Positions 41,328 to 48,918 of a stretch of DNA of 64,000 nt are shown here, in pieces. The notes beneath the pieces are model-generated. The model was given only the letters and a program-made list of their open reading frames with translations. It was not told the origin of the DNA and did no database searches. The DNA is from PWXP01 sp034005525 (GTDB taxonomy: Bacteria > Planctomycetota > Planctomycetia > Pirellulales > Thermoguttaceae): the NCBI GenBank assembly GCA_034005525.1, contig JAVEUP010000016.1:1-64000 (forward strand). Reading direction: 5' to 3'. Positions within the stretch are counted from its first letter, which is position 1, and the number at the start of each line of letters is the position of its first letter. The position numbers and the translations under genes were made by a program.

Positions 41328-42614
41328 CTACGCGCTCTTGTGCTTCGGTTCGGGCATGGGAAAGAGCTTGCCGCGGCCGAGCACGACGTCGTCGGTAATG
41401 AGGTAGTTGCTTCCGGGCGGCTGTTCGGGCAATTCGAACATGATGTCGAGCATCACCTCCTCGATGATCGAGCGGAGCGCGCGGGCGCCGGTGTCTTTCT
41501 CCATGGCCCGCTGGGCAATTGCACGAAGCGCCGGTTCCGTGAAGCTGATTTCCGCCTTCTCCATGGCGAACAGGGCCTGGTACTGCTTGACCACGGCGTT
41601 GCGGGGCTCGCGGAGAACGCGAACCAGGGCCTCTTCGTCGAGTGGCCCCAGCGCCGAAATGACCGGCAACCGGCCGACCAACTCAGGGATGAGCCCGAAC
41701 TGCAGGATGTCGTCGCTGGTCACCTCGTGGAGCAACTCGCCCAGTTCGGCTTCGCCGCGGTTGGAACCCCGCTGGCCGAACCCGATAGTCCGTTTGCCCA
41801 GCCGCCGGCCGATGATGTCGTCCAGCCCGACGAACGTGCCGCCGCAGATGAATAGGATGTTTGAGGTGTCCATCTGGATATACTGTTGCTCGGGATGCTT
41901 GCGTCCGCCCTGGGGCGGTACGTTGGCCACCGTGCCTTCGAGCATCTTGAGCAATGCCTGTTGCACGCCTTCGCCGGAAACGTCGCGCGTGATGGACACG
42001 TTCTGGCTGGTCTTGCCGATCTTGTCGATTTCATCGATGTAGAGCACGCCGCGCTGGGCCGATTCGAGATCGAAGTCGGCCGCGTGGAGCAGCTTCAGCA
42101 GCAGGTTCTCCACGTCTTCGCCCACGTATCCGGCCTCGGTCAGCGTAGTGGCGTCGCCAATGGCAAAGGGCACATCGAGAATTCTTGCCAACGTCTGGGC
42201 AAGCAGCGTCTTGCCCGAACCGGTGGGGCCGATCAGGAGGATGTTCGACTTGTCGATTTCGACGTCGGAGCCGCTCGTGCCGTGCATCAGCCGCTTGTAG
42301 TGGCTATGCACCGCCACCGCAAGAACCTTCTTCGCTTGCTCCTGGCCGATGACGTACTGATCGAGCCTCTCGACGATCTGCCGCGGGGTGAGCACCTTGG
42401 TAAACAACTGCTTGCTGGTGCCGCGGCGCCGGCGCTCCTGCTCGAGGATCGACTGGCACAAGTCGATACACTCGCCGCAGATGTACACGTCGCCGGGCCC
42501 CTCGACCAGCGGCCCCACGTCCCGATAGCTCTTGCGACAGAACGAACAAAAGGCGTTCTTCTTGGTGGTGCCACTTCCGCGGCGGCCCGTGTTGAAGTCG
42601 CGTCCAGAAGGCAT
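41328..42614 (-). CDS. clpX: ATP-dependent Clp protease ATP-binding subunit ClpX
   Basis: The unfoldase that feeds ClpP. The 428-aa protein has the N-terminal zinc finger (C23, C26, C46, C49), Walker A GPTGSGKT (129-136), the GYVG pore loop (162-165), Walker B LYIDE (191-195), the sensor region with GEGVQQALLKMLEGT, and IGFGQ, the loop that docks on ClpP. All are intact. No clpP gene is in the window. ATG 42614 starts MPSGRDFNTG. Confidence 0.97.
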   Translation of the reverse strand: MPSGRDFNTGRRGSGTTKKNAFCSFCRKSYRDVGPLVEGPGDVYICGECIDLCQSILEQERRRRGTSKQLFTKVLTPRQIVERLDQYVIGQEQAKKVLAVAVHSHYKRLMHGTSGSDVEIDKSNILLIGPTGSGKTLLAQTLARILDVPFAIGDATTLTEAGYVGEDVENLLLKLLHAADFDLESAQRGVLYIDEIDKIGKTSQNVSITRDVSGEGVQQALLKMLEGTVANVPPQGGRKHPEQQYIQMDTSNILFICGGTFVGLDDIIGRRLGKRTIGFGQRGSNRGEAELGELLHEVTSDDILQFGLIPELVGRLPVISALGPLDEEALVRVLREPRNAVVKQYQALFAMEKAEISFTEPALRAIAQRAMEKDTGARALRSIIEEVMLDIMFELPEQPPGSNYLITDDVVLGRGKLFPMPEPKHKSA

Positions 42615-42765
42615 GCGTCGGTTTTCCCCTTTCGGGCGGTGGTGCTCAACTGAGAGTTATTACGATCGACCAGCCAGAAGAGTTTCACGACACCAAACCG
42701 ATTCGTCGAAACGGCCCGAAGAACCGTGCCAATCGGAGTCGCTGCCGAACTCGGCATTGCCAGCC

Positions 42766-43005
42766 CTAACCCTTGCTGTCGTCATCGTTTAACTCTCGCC
42801 GTAATTGCTCCGTGAAGCTGCCTTTTATTGTTCGGTATTCCTCGTCGCTCAGCCCACCCCGGGAATGCAGTTCGCGGAATTTCGCCATCAATTCGTGCGT
42901 CTCGTGTTCCTGTTGTGCCGGGTGCGGGCGGATTTTCGCAATAACGTAAATACCGACCGCGATCAGGACCGCAAGCACGGCAAGTCCGAGGACCAACTCT
43001 TCCAT
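42766..43005 (-). CDS. Small membrane protein with a C-terminal helical domain
   Basis: A 79-aa protein with one membrane segment (ELVLGLAVLAVLIAVGIYVI) and a cytoplasmic part, MAKFRELHSRGGLSDEEYRT, typical of SHOCT-like short domains. It lies 151 bases upstream of clpX on the same strand, a pairing seen in other planctomycetes from memory. A longer upstream frame (to 43083) adds only a weak N-terminus. Function unknown. Confidence 0.72.
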   Translation of the reverse strand: MEELVLGLAVLAVLIAVGIYVIAKIRPHPAQQEHETHELMAKFRELHSRGGLSDEEYRTIKGSFTEQLRRELNDDDSKG

Positions 43006-43205
43006 CCCGCCGCGCAGCAGCCAACCCCAGCCCCCAGCCAGCGTTGGTACAAACAATATCGCAGTCGAACAGTCGCTTGCCACCTGCGTTATTATGTACG
43101 CTCAGCCCAAAGAAGTCCAGCCAGCCGAGACACATTCCCCCGAACGGGCGCTGCGGCGCAACAGCATATTCCTCTTAGGCTAGTCCCCCCAAAACCCCAG
43201 ATTTT

Positions 43206-43327
43206 GGCTCTTCCGTTTCTAGGTGCGAACCGGTGACGACAAGACGTAGGGTGGGTGGTTCCGGATGTCTCAGCATCCTTACTTCACCCACGCGCCATGC
43301 AGTTCTGCACCTGAAAACGGAAGAGCC
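43206..43327. mobile_element. MITE with ISL3-like ends carrying a TAGGGTGGG unit
   Basis: A 122-bp element starting GGCTCTTCCGTTTCTAGGTG and ending GAAAACGGAAGAGCC. Inside it lies TAGGGTGGGTGGTTCCGG with its hairpin and TCACCCACGCGCC. A 9-bp direct repeat ACCCCAGAT flanks it (43194-43202 and 43328-43336), but on the left it is separated from the element by TTT, so the boundary is less clean than in the other copies. Confidence 0.75.
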
Positions 43328-43705
43328 ACCCCAGATCATGTCTTCCCATTTCTCCCCTTTTACCTTCTTTCCTTCTCTGGTTTGGGCACTGCCAATGACG
43401 CATCCTCGGTAGCCAGTATTAACGCCAAATTGCAAAGTCATGATCGACGCCACCCACCCTGCCTGCCTTTTGACGCACCCTGCCTGCGCCAACGTAAATG
43501 CCCCATATTCCCCAGGCTGCGTATGGCCTTCATCCGATCCTGTCGGCATGCTCGTATCAAGTAGGCCGTCCGGGATGGTCGATACGATTTACGTCGGAAT
43601 GCGTCTGTTGTTGCGCGCCGGTCTTCCTGCGGGCGTTGACCGTCCGGGTCGTGGGCGACGGAACGGTGGCACAAGGACCGGCTTGCTGAGCAGAAGGACA
43701 ACTCG
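43328..43705. other. Intergenic stretch before the Ig-like gene
   Basis: No gene is supported here. Short frames are AT/GC-mixed and unlike the neighbours. The end (43640-43700) may contain the promoter for the gene at 43706, but no good -35/-10 pair stands out. GAGCAGAAGGA just before 43706 is a weak ribosome site. Confidence 0.4.
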
Positions 43706-45229
43706 ATGTCGCGTGGATGGATCGGGCAAATCGTCGTGGTGGCCGCCCTGGGCACCCTCGGGGTTGCGGCGGCCGGACCGCGCGTCGCGCTGCCCGAGCC
43801 CATTGTCACCCAACGCACCTCGTTTGCCATACCATTTAGCGTTCCGGCGGCAAGTCCCGCCCAATCGGCCCCGGTGCAAGTGGTCCTGCTGGTCTCGCGC
43901 GACTCGGGCGTCAGTTGGCGCACCTACGGCCAGGTTCCGCCGGAAGCGGGGCATTTCGTCTTTCAGGCCGACACGGACGGCGAGTACTGGTTCAACATTC
44001 AGAACCGCGACCGGGCAGGCAATTCCTGGCCGCGGTTGACCGAGGTTCCGGGACTCCGCGTCCGAGTCGACACTACTCCACCACAAGTTCGGGTATCTGC
44101 CCGGCGAGGCGAGAGCGGGGAAGTGACCGCGCAGTGGCGAATTGACGATGCCAACTTTCGGCCCGAGGGTGTGAAGGTCTCCTATCGCTCTGCCGACGAC
44201 ACTGAGTTTCAGGATGTCGCGCTGTCCAGCCATCACCATTCGAGATCGGGCGACGCGTTCCTTGGCGAGGTGACCTGGTGGCTCCGGCAGGACGTTCGCG
44301 CAATCGAGGTCCAGGTCGAGGCGACGGACAAGGCTTCCAACCGGGCCGTGGCGACGGCCACGGCGGAAATGGCCAGCGATGCACCGCCGCCGGACCGTTC
44401 AACGGAGTCCTCGACCCCGGGCGAGAGTTCACCTGTGAAGCCTCCGCAACGAGGCGGCTACGGCCAGCCCTGGCCGGCTCAGCCCTATCCGTCCGTGGCC
44501 AGCGAATATCGGCCGCAGAAGCCCGGCGGCGGCGGTGACGCGCCTCTCCTTCTGCCACCACCCGGGCAGGTGCGCCCGGTAAACTCACGCCTGTTCGAGT
44601 TGGAATTCGACGTCGATTCGATGGACCCTGCCACCATCTCCCACGTCGAGCTGTGGGGTACCCGCGACGGCGGCCGGTCTTGGCGGAGCATTTCAATGCA
44701 TCAGGGGGGCCGCAGCCCGATCCTGGCAAAGGCCGACGAGGAAGGAATCTACGGTTATCGCGTCGTAGTGCATGGCCGGAGCGGCACAAGCCGCACGCCT
44801 CAGCCGGGCGATCCGCCCGACATCTGGATTCGCGTCGACCTGACCAAACCGGCTGCACGCATCACGTCGGCCGAGGAAGGCGCCGGCCCGGAAGCCGGTC
44901 ACCTGATCATCACCTGGACGGCGGAAGACGTGGAGTTGGCCGAAGAACCGGTCAGCCTCGCCTACGGCCCGCGGCAGGGCGGCCCGTGGACCACCATCGC
45001 CAAGGGACTCCCCAATTCGGGCCGCTACGCCTGGCCGCTGCCGGCCGACGCCCTGGGGCCCATCTACCTCCGGCTGGAGGTGCGCGACGCGGCAGGCAAC
45101 GCGGCCGAGTTTGAAACGAACCAGCCGGTTGTGCTCGACCGTGCCCCGCCGAAGGTCCACATCCGCGAGGTCCGCCCGCTGAGCGATGCCTCCGGCCAAC
45201 CGGCCCCCAGACGCTACATCTTCCGGTGA
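43706..45229 (+). CDS. Secreted protein with repeated immunoglobulin-like domains
   Basis: A 507-aa protein with a signal peptide (VVVAALGTLGVAAAG). Repeats of the type LLVSRDSGVSWRTYGQV, LWGTRDGGRSWRSI and YGPRQGGPWTTIA with DRAGN or DAAGNAAEF endings indicate three to four Ig-like/fibronectin-type modules, and a Pro-rich linker splits the protein near residue 250. It is likely periplasmic or surface exposed. No enzyme motif. holA begins 20 bases downstream. Confidence 0.8.
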   Translation: MSRGWIGQIVVVAALGTLGVAAAGPRVALPEPIVTQRTSFAIPFSVPAASPAQSAPVQVVLLVSRDSGVSWRTYGQVPPEAGHFVFQADTDGEYWFNIQNRDRAGNSWPRLTEVPGLRVRVDTTPPQVRVSARRGESGEVTAQWRIDDANFRPEGVKVSYRSADDTEFQDVALSSHHHSRSGDAFLGEVTWWLRQDVRAIEVQVEATDKASNRAVATATAEMASDAPPPDRSTESSTPGESSPVKPPQRGGYGQPWPAQPYPSVASEYRPQKPGGGGDAPLLLPPPGQVRPVNSRLFELEFDVDSMDPATISHVELWGTRDGGRSWRSISMHQGGRSPILAKADEEGIYGYRVVVHGRSGTSRTPQPGDPPDIWIRVDLTKPAARITSAEEGAGPEAGHLIITWTAEDVELAEEPVSLAYGPRQGGPWTTIAKGLPNSGRYAWPLPADALGPIYLRLEVRDAAGNAAEFETNQPVVLDRAPPKVHIREVRPLSDASGQPAPRRYIFR

Positions 45230-45249
45230 GTTTCTGCTAGACTCAGGGC

Positions 45250-46308
45250 ATGGCAAAACCAATCCCTGCAACCGACTTCCTGGCGAAGCCGTGCCCCGTG
45301 CCGGCAGTTTGCGTTGTGTTCGGCGACGACGACTTCCTGCGCCGGCAGGCGATCATCGCCCTGCGCGACGCTGTGCTGGGCGGAGACGACGCTGAGATGT
45401 CCCTGACCCGGTTCGAGGGGCGCGACGCCGAGCTTCGCGACGTGCTCGGCGAGTTGGAAACCTTCGCCATGTTCGGCTCCGGACGACGACTCGTGGTAGT
45501 CGAACAGGCCGACGATTTCGTGACGCAGTATCGCGCTGAACTGGAAAGCTACGTCGCCAAGTCCGTTGAAACGGGGGTGCTGCTGCTGGAACTGAAGTCC
45601 TTCCCGTCAAATACGCGGCTGTATAAGGCCGTTGCAGAGACCGGTCTGGCCGTTAACGCCAGTGCGCCAAAAGGGGCGCAACTCGCCCGGTGGCTGACCG
45701 CCTGGACCCGCCGCACTCATGCGATCGAGATCACCGCGCCGGCGGCCGAAATGCTGATCGAACTGACCGGCCCCGAACTGGGGCTGCTGAATCAGGAGGT
45801 GGCGCGACTCGCCCTGAGCGTTGGCAGCGACCGGCGGATTACGCCGGAACTGGTTAAGCAGCAAGTGGGCACATGGCGAGCGAAGACCGCGTGGGAAATG
45901 ATCGACGCGGCGCTCGACGGGCAACTGCCCGAGGCCATTCGCCAGCTCGAGCTGCTGCTAGGCGCCGGCGAACAGCCCATTGGAGTGCTCGGGCAAATCA
46001 GCTATTCCTTGCGCCAAATGGCCGCTGCCACCCGACTGATCCTGCAGGGCGAGGCGACCGGGCGCCGAGTCGCCGTCTCCCAGGCACTGGAGCAGGCAGG
46101 CGTCCGCGCCTTTGTGATTCACAAGGCAGAGTCGCGATTGCGACGCCTCGGACGACAGCGAGCCCAGCGGCTGTACCGCTGGCTGCTCGAAGCCGACCTC
46201 GACCTGAAAGGCGCCAGCACTCTCCCGCCACGGCTCGTTCTGGAGCGGCTCATCGTCCGCCTGGCCGCCCCCGCAAACACCCTGGATCGCCCAGCTTGCC
46301 TCGCGTGA
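45250..46308 (+). CDS. holA: DNA polymerase III subunit delta
   Basis: The clamp-loader delta subunit, which opens the sliding clamp. The 352-aa protein has the family layout: VCVVFGDDDFLRRQAI near the front, LETFAMFGSGRRLVVVEQAD in the first domain, and WLTAWTRRTHAIEI followed by LGLLNQEVARLALSVG. The C-terminal domain (QLELLLGAGEQPIGVLGQI) is characteristic. The delta subunit is not an active ATPase; the P-loop is absent as expected. It lies in a same-strand run with the Ig-like gene. Confidence 0.88.
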   Translation: MAKPIPATDFLAKPCPVPAVCVVFGDDDFLRRQAIIALRDAVLGGDDAEMSLTRFEGRDAELRDVLGELETFAMFGSGRRLVVVEQADDFVTQYRAELESYVAKSVETGVLLLELKSFPSNTRLYKAVAETGLAVNASAPKGAQLARWLTAWTRRTHAIEITAPAAEMLIELTGPELGLLNQEVARLALSVGSDRRITPELVKQQVGTWRAKTAWEMIDAALDGQLPEAIRQLELLLGAGEQPIGVLGQISYSLRQMAAATRLILQGEATGRRVAVSQALEQAGVRAFVIHKAESRLRRLGRQRAQRLYRWLLEADLDLKGASTLPPRLVLERLIVRLAAPANTLDRPACLA

Positions 46309-46440
46309 TCCGGCTTGCACGGTTCGGAGAAATGCGTTATGCTCCCGCCCCTCTTCTGTGGGCTAATGACCGGCAGACGCCGTTTCCGCGTCAGGCTGGA
46401 TGCGGCCACCGGCCGCGGCTTCACTCGTCGGGTAATTCTC

Positions 46441-47922
46441 ATGGCAGGCAACCCTTACCGCTCGACACAATTGGTTGGCCTGCTCTGCATGGCCTGCCTG
46501 GCGGCGGGGTGCGCGTCGCAATCGCCTTGGTCGGCAAAACCAAAGGCATCGAAACCGCCCGACCTGCCATCGGCAGACTCACCCGCGGCTGGGATCACCA
46601 CTTCGGCCACGGCCCCGCAGGAACCGACCCGGCATGCAGATGCCACGCAAATGCAGGAGGTCATGGCCGAATTGCAGCGGCTGGGAGCCTTGGACCCGGC
46701 TGCTCGCGACCAGTTGACCGCCGACCTGCAGAACACGGACCCGGCGCTATGGCCGGGCCTGCTGCACCAGGCACGCGCCGTGGCGGCCTACCGGCAGCGC
46801 GCGGCCCAACAGCAGACCGCGGCCCAGGTTACGCCCGCAGGGTATGCCGCGACGGCAATGGCCCCGGCAAGCGCGTGGCCGCAGTTCCCTCCGCCTCCGC
46901 AACCAAGTGGGTATCCACCTGCCGACGCGGCGCAGCACGGCGTCGCCCCGCAGCCGATCGACCGGCTGCCGGTCGCGTCGCGCGCGGCAATCCGACCAGA
47001 CGGCGCCCCGCAAGAGCCATTTCCCAGCACCGCCTTTCCGCACGTCGACATGCCTGCCGGAACGGAGGAAACCCGCCCATTACAGTCGCCGCCCGCGGCC
47101 GTTCCCGATGATCGGGCGGCCCCCGACACTCCTGCCGAGATGCACTCGGACGATGCTGCATCGGCGAGCGCAGCCGCTCCATCCCCTCGGCAAGGTGACG
47201 GGCAATTGGTCTCCTACACGGCCGAGAAGGAACTCGACTGGTCCGAACACGTCGATTCCGCTATCCGGCTGCTCGAGAAGTCGTCGGGCACCGGCGCGGA
47301 AGAACAGGTCCGCCTGCGAATGCTTCACTTGGCAAAGGGACAATACGACGACGCGGTGCGGGCTATGGCCGACCTTTCCGCAAGCGAACAGGAGTTCTGG
47401 TCCACCCAGTTTCATGGGTTGAGGACGCTGCTGGACGATTCGCGGAACCCCGACGCTCCCGGCCGGACGGCGGAAGCGAAGCAAGTGCTGGCGGAGGCAG
47501 CATCGCAATTGGGCGAGCTGGCTCCCCTGGTCGTCCGGAACCTGGCGTTCTGTACGCGAGTCCACAGCTACGGTTGTTTCGAACCGTTTGCATCGTACGA
47601 ATTTCAACCCGAACAACGGGTGCTCCTGTACGCCGAGGTCGACAACTTCACCAGCGAGAGCACCGCCCGCGGGTATCACACGTCGCTGAAGAGCAGCTAC
47701 CAATTATTCGACGCCCGCGGCCAGCGCGTCGCCGACGAAGAGTTGGCCATGACCGAGGAACTCTGCCAGAACCGCCGCCGCGACTTCTTCATCGTGTACG
47801 ACTTTCACCTTCCCCAGCGCATCTTTCCCGGCAAGCACACCTTGCGGCTGACCATCGAGGACCTCAAGGGCAAGAAGATCGGCGATTCCTGCATCGACCT
47901 GGAGATCATCGCCGAACGGTAA
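46441..47922 (+). CDS. Lipoprotein of unknown function
   Basis: A 493-aa protein with a lipobox (CLAAGCAS) near residues 17-24, then a Pro/Ala/Gln-rich disordered region to about residue 280. The C-terminal domain is folded: AFCTRVHSYGCFEPFASYEF, LLYAEVDNFTSEST and PGKHTLRLTIEDLKG, a beta-sandwich-like pattern. I do not know the family. ATG 46441 begins MAGNPYRSTQ; the frame is open upstream to 46315 without need. The TAA stop adjoins the REP-element boundary. Confidence 0.75.
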   Translation: MAGNPYRSTQLVGLLCMACLAAGCASQSPWSAKPKASKPPDLPSADSPAAGITTSATAPQEPTRHADATQMQEVMAELQRLGALDPAARDQLTADLQNTDPALWPGLLHQARAVAAYRQRAAQQQTAAQVTPAGYAATAMAPASAWPQFPPPPQPSGYPPADAAQHGVAPQPIDRLPVASRAAIRPDGAPQEPFPSTAFPHVDMPAGTEETRPLQSPPAAVPDDRAAPDTPAEMHSDDAASASAAAPSPRQGDGQLVSYTAEKELDWSEHVDSAIRLLEKSSGTGAEEQVRLRMLHLAKGQYDDAVRAMADLSASEQEFWSTQFHGLRTLLDDSRNPDAPGRTAEAKQVLAEAASQLGELAPLVVRNLAFCTRVHSYGCFEPFASYEFQPEQRVLLYAEVDNFTSESTARGYHTSLKSSYQLFDARGQRVADEELAMTEELCQNRRRDFFIVYDFHLPQRIFPGKHTLRLTIEDLKGKKIGDSCIDLEIIAER

Positions 47923-48757
47923 AAGGGGTCAGGAGCCTTTTTGGGAGACTGGGTATTTTCCGTAGTCTAAGCGAACTTCTTCGGGCGGCCGCGAGGACGA
48001 AGGGTTGAATCAAGATGCAGGCGGTGGGCAATCGATTCGAGCCAATCGTCTGTTCCCAGGGGACGGCTACGGTCGATGCTGTGCCTGACCTTCTTCCTGT
48101 CGGCCTCGTTCAAGACAGCATTCACGCGATCCACCCAACCTGGCGTGCGAGCGATGGGCCACGGCGACAGCTTGACGGCAGACTTGCCACCACACCAATT
48201 CCACAGACTCCCCCATTGCCAGTCTTCAGCCCTTGCAACCAAGCCGGCGGCCAGCGCATTTCGCTCGACGTAACGGCACACAATATGGAAGTGCTCATCA
48301 TCTTGAACAGGAAAGCTCTTGTATCGACCTTGGTAGATGTGCCCTTCACCGGTCGTGTGGTGGTGGGCATGGTAGCGAGCGGTGTGGGTCATGGTGACCC
48401 AGTGTAGCAGTCGGGCCATTGCCCCGTCTTCCCGCGGCCGGAGGACCATGTGCCAATGATTCGGCATCCACTGGTAAGCGAAAAGGTCGACAGGATACCG
48501 CTGGAGCCCCTCGACCAACACCTTCTCAAAGGCTTCGTAGTCATGTGCCTTGTGGAAGATGTCTTGGCGAGCGTTCCCCCGATTCAGCGCGTGATAGATC
48601 CCGCCCGCTTCGTCGGCCCGCGGTGGTCGAGGCATGGTGCACTCCTCGGCACGAAAGGACTTCTGCGATGGAAACGAATCGTACCCATCAGAACCGCCTG
48701 CGTCAACCCAGGACCCTTACAACACCTATTCTGCGTTTAAGGCTCCTGACCCCTTTT
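47921..48757. mobile_element. REP-associated transposase unit with 19-bp inverted ends
   Basis: AAAAGGGGTCAGGAGCCTT (47921-47939) and its exact complement (48739-48757) bound an 837-bp unit containing one transposase gene. The left end begins in the TAA stop of the lipoprotein gene. The unit is suited to be a self-contained element moved by its own Y1-type enzyme. Confidence 0.85.
47967..48635 (-). CDS. REP-associated tyrosine (Y1) transposase
   Basis: A 222-aa IS200/IS605-related TnpA-like protein of the RAYT group. Typical sequences are YHALNRGNARQDIF, PNHWHMVL with the HUH pair, and HIYQGRYKSFPVQ holding the likely catalytic Tyr. WPIARTPGWVDRVN and RPRGRPKKF close the protein. RAYTs act on REP-type palindromes; the flanking 19-bp inverted repeats are the probable substrate. 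GAGGAG precedes ATG 48635. The protein looks intact. Confidence 0.93.
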   Translation of the reverse strand: MPRPPRADEAGGIYHALNRGNARQDIFHKAHDYEAFEKVLVEGLQRYPVDLFAYQWMPNHWHMVLRPREDGAMARLLHWVTMTHTARYHAHHHTTGEGHIYQGRYKSFPVQDDEHFHIVCRYVERNALAAGLVARAEDWQWGSLWNWCGGKSAVKLSPWPIARTPGWVDRVNAVLNEADRKKVRHSIDRSRPLGTDDWLESIAHRLHLDSTLRPRGRPKKFA

Positions 48758-48918
48758 CCGAGCCCGGGCACCTGCATCCCTGCCGACAGTACAGTATAAT
48801 AAGGCGGTGTGAATCGACAATGTCGCGCTGGTTCCTTCGCCTCGAACCGAATGGACCAAGGAACTGGGGAATGCGTTGTTTGACCCCAGCTTTGCCGAGC
48901 TACTATGGAGGACGAGAG

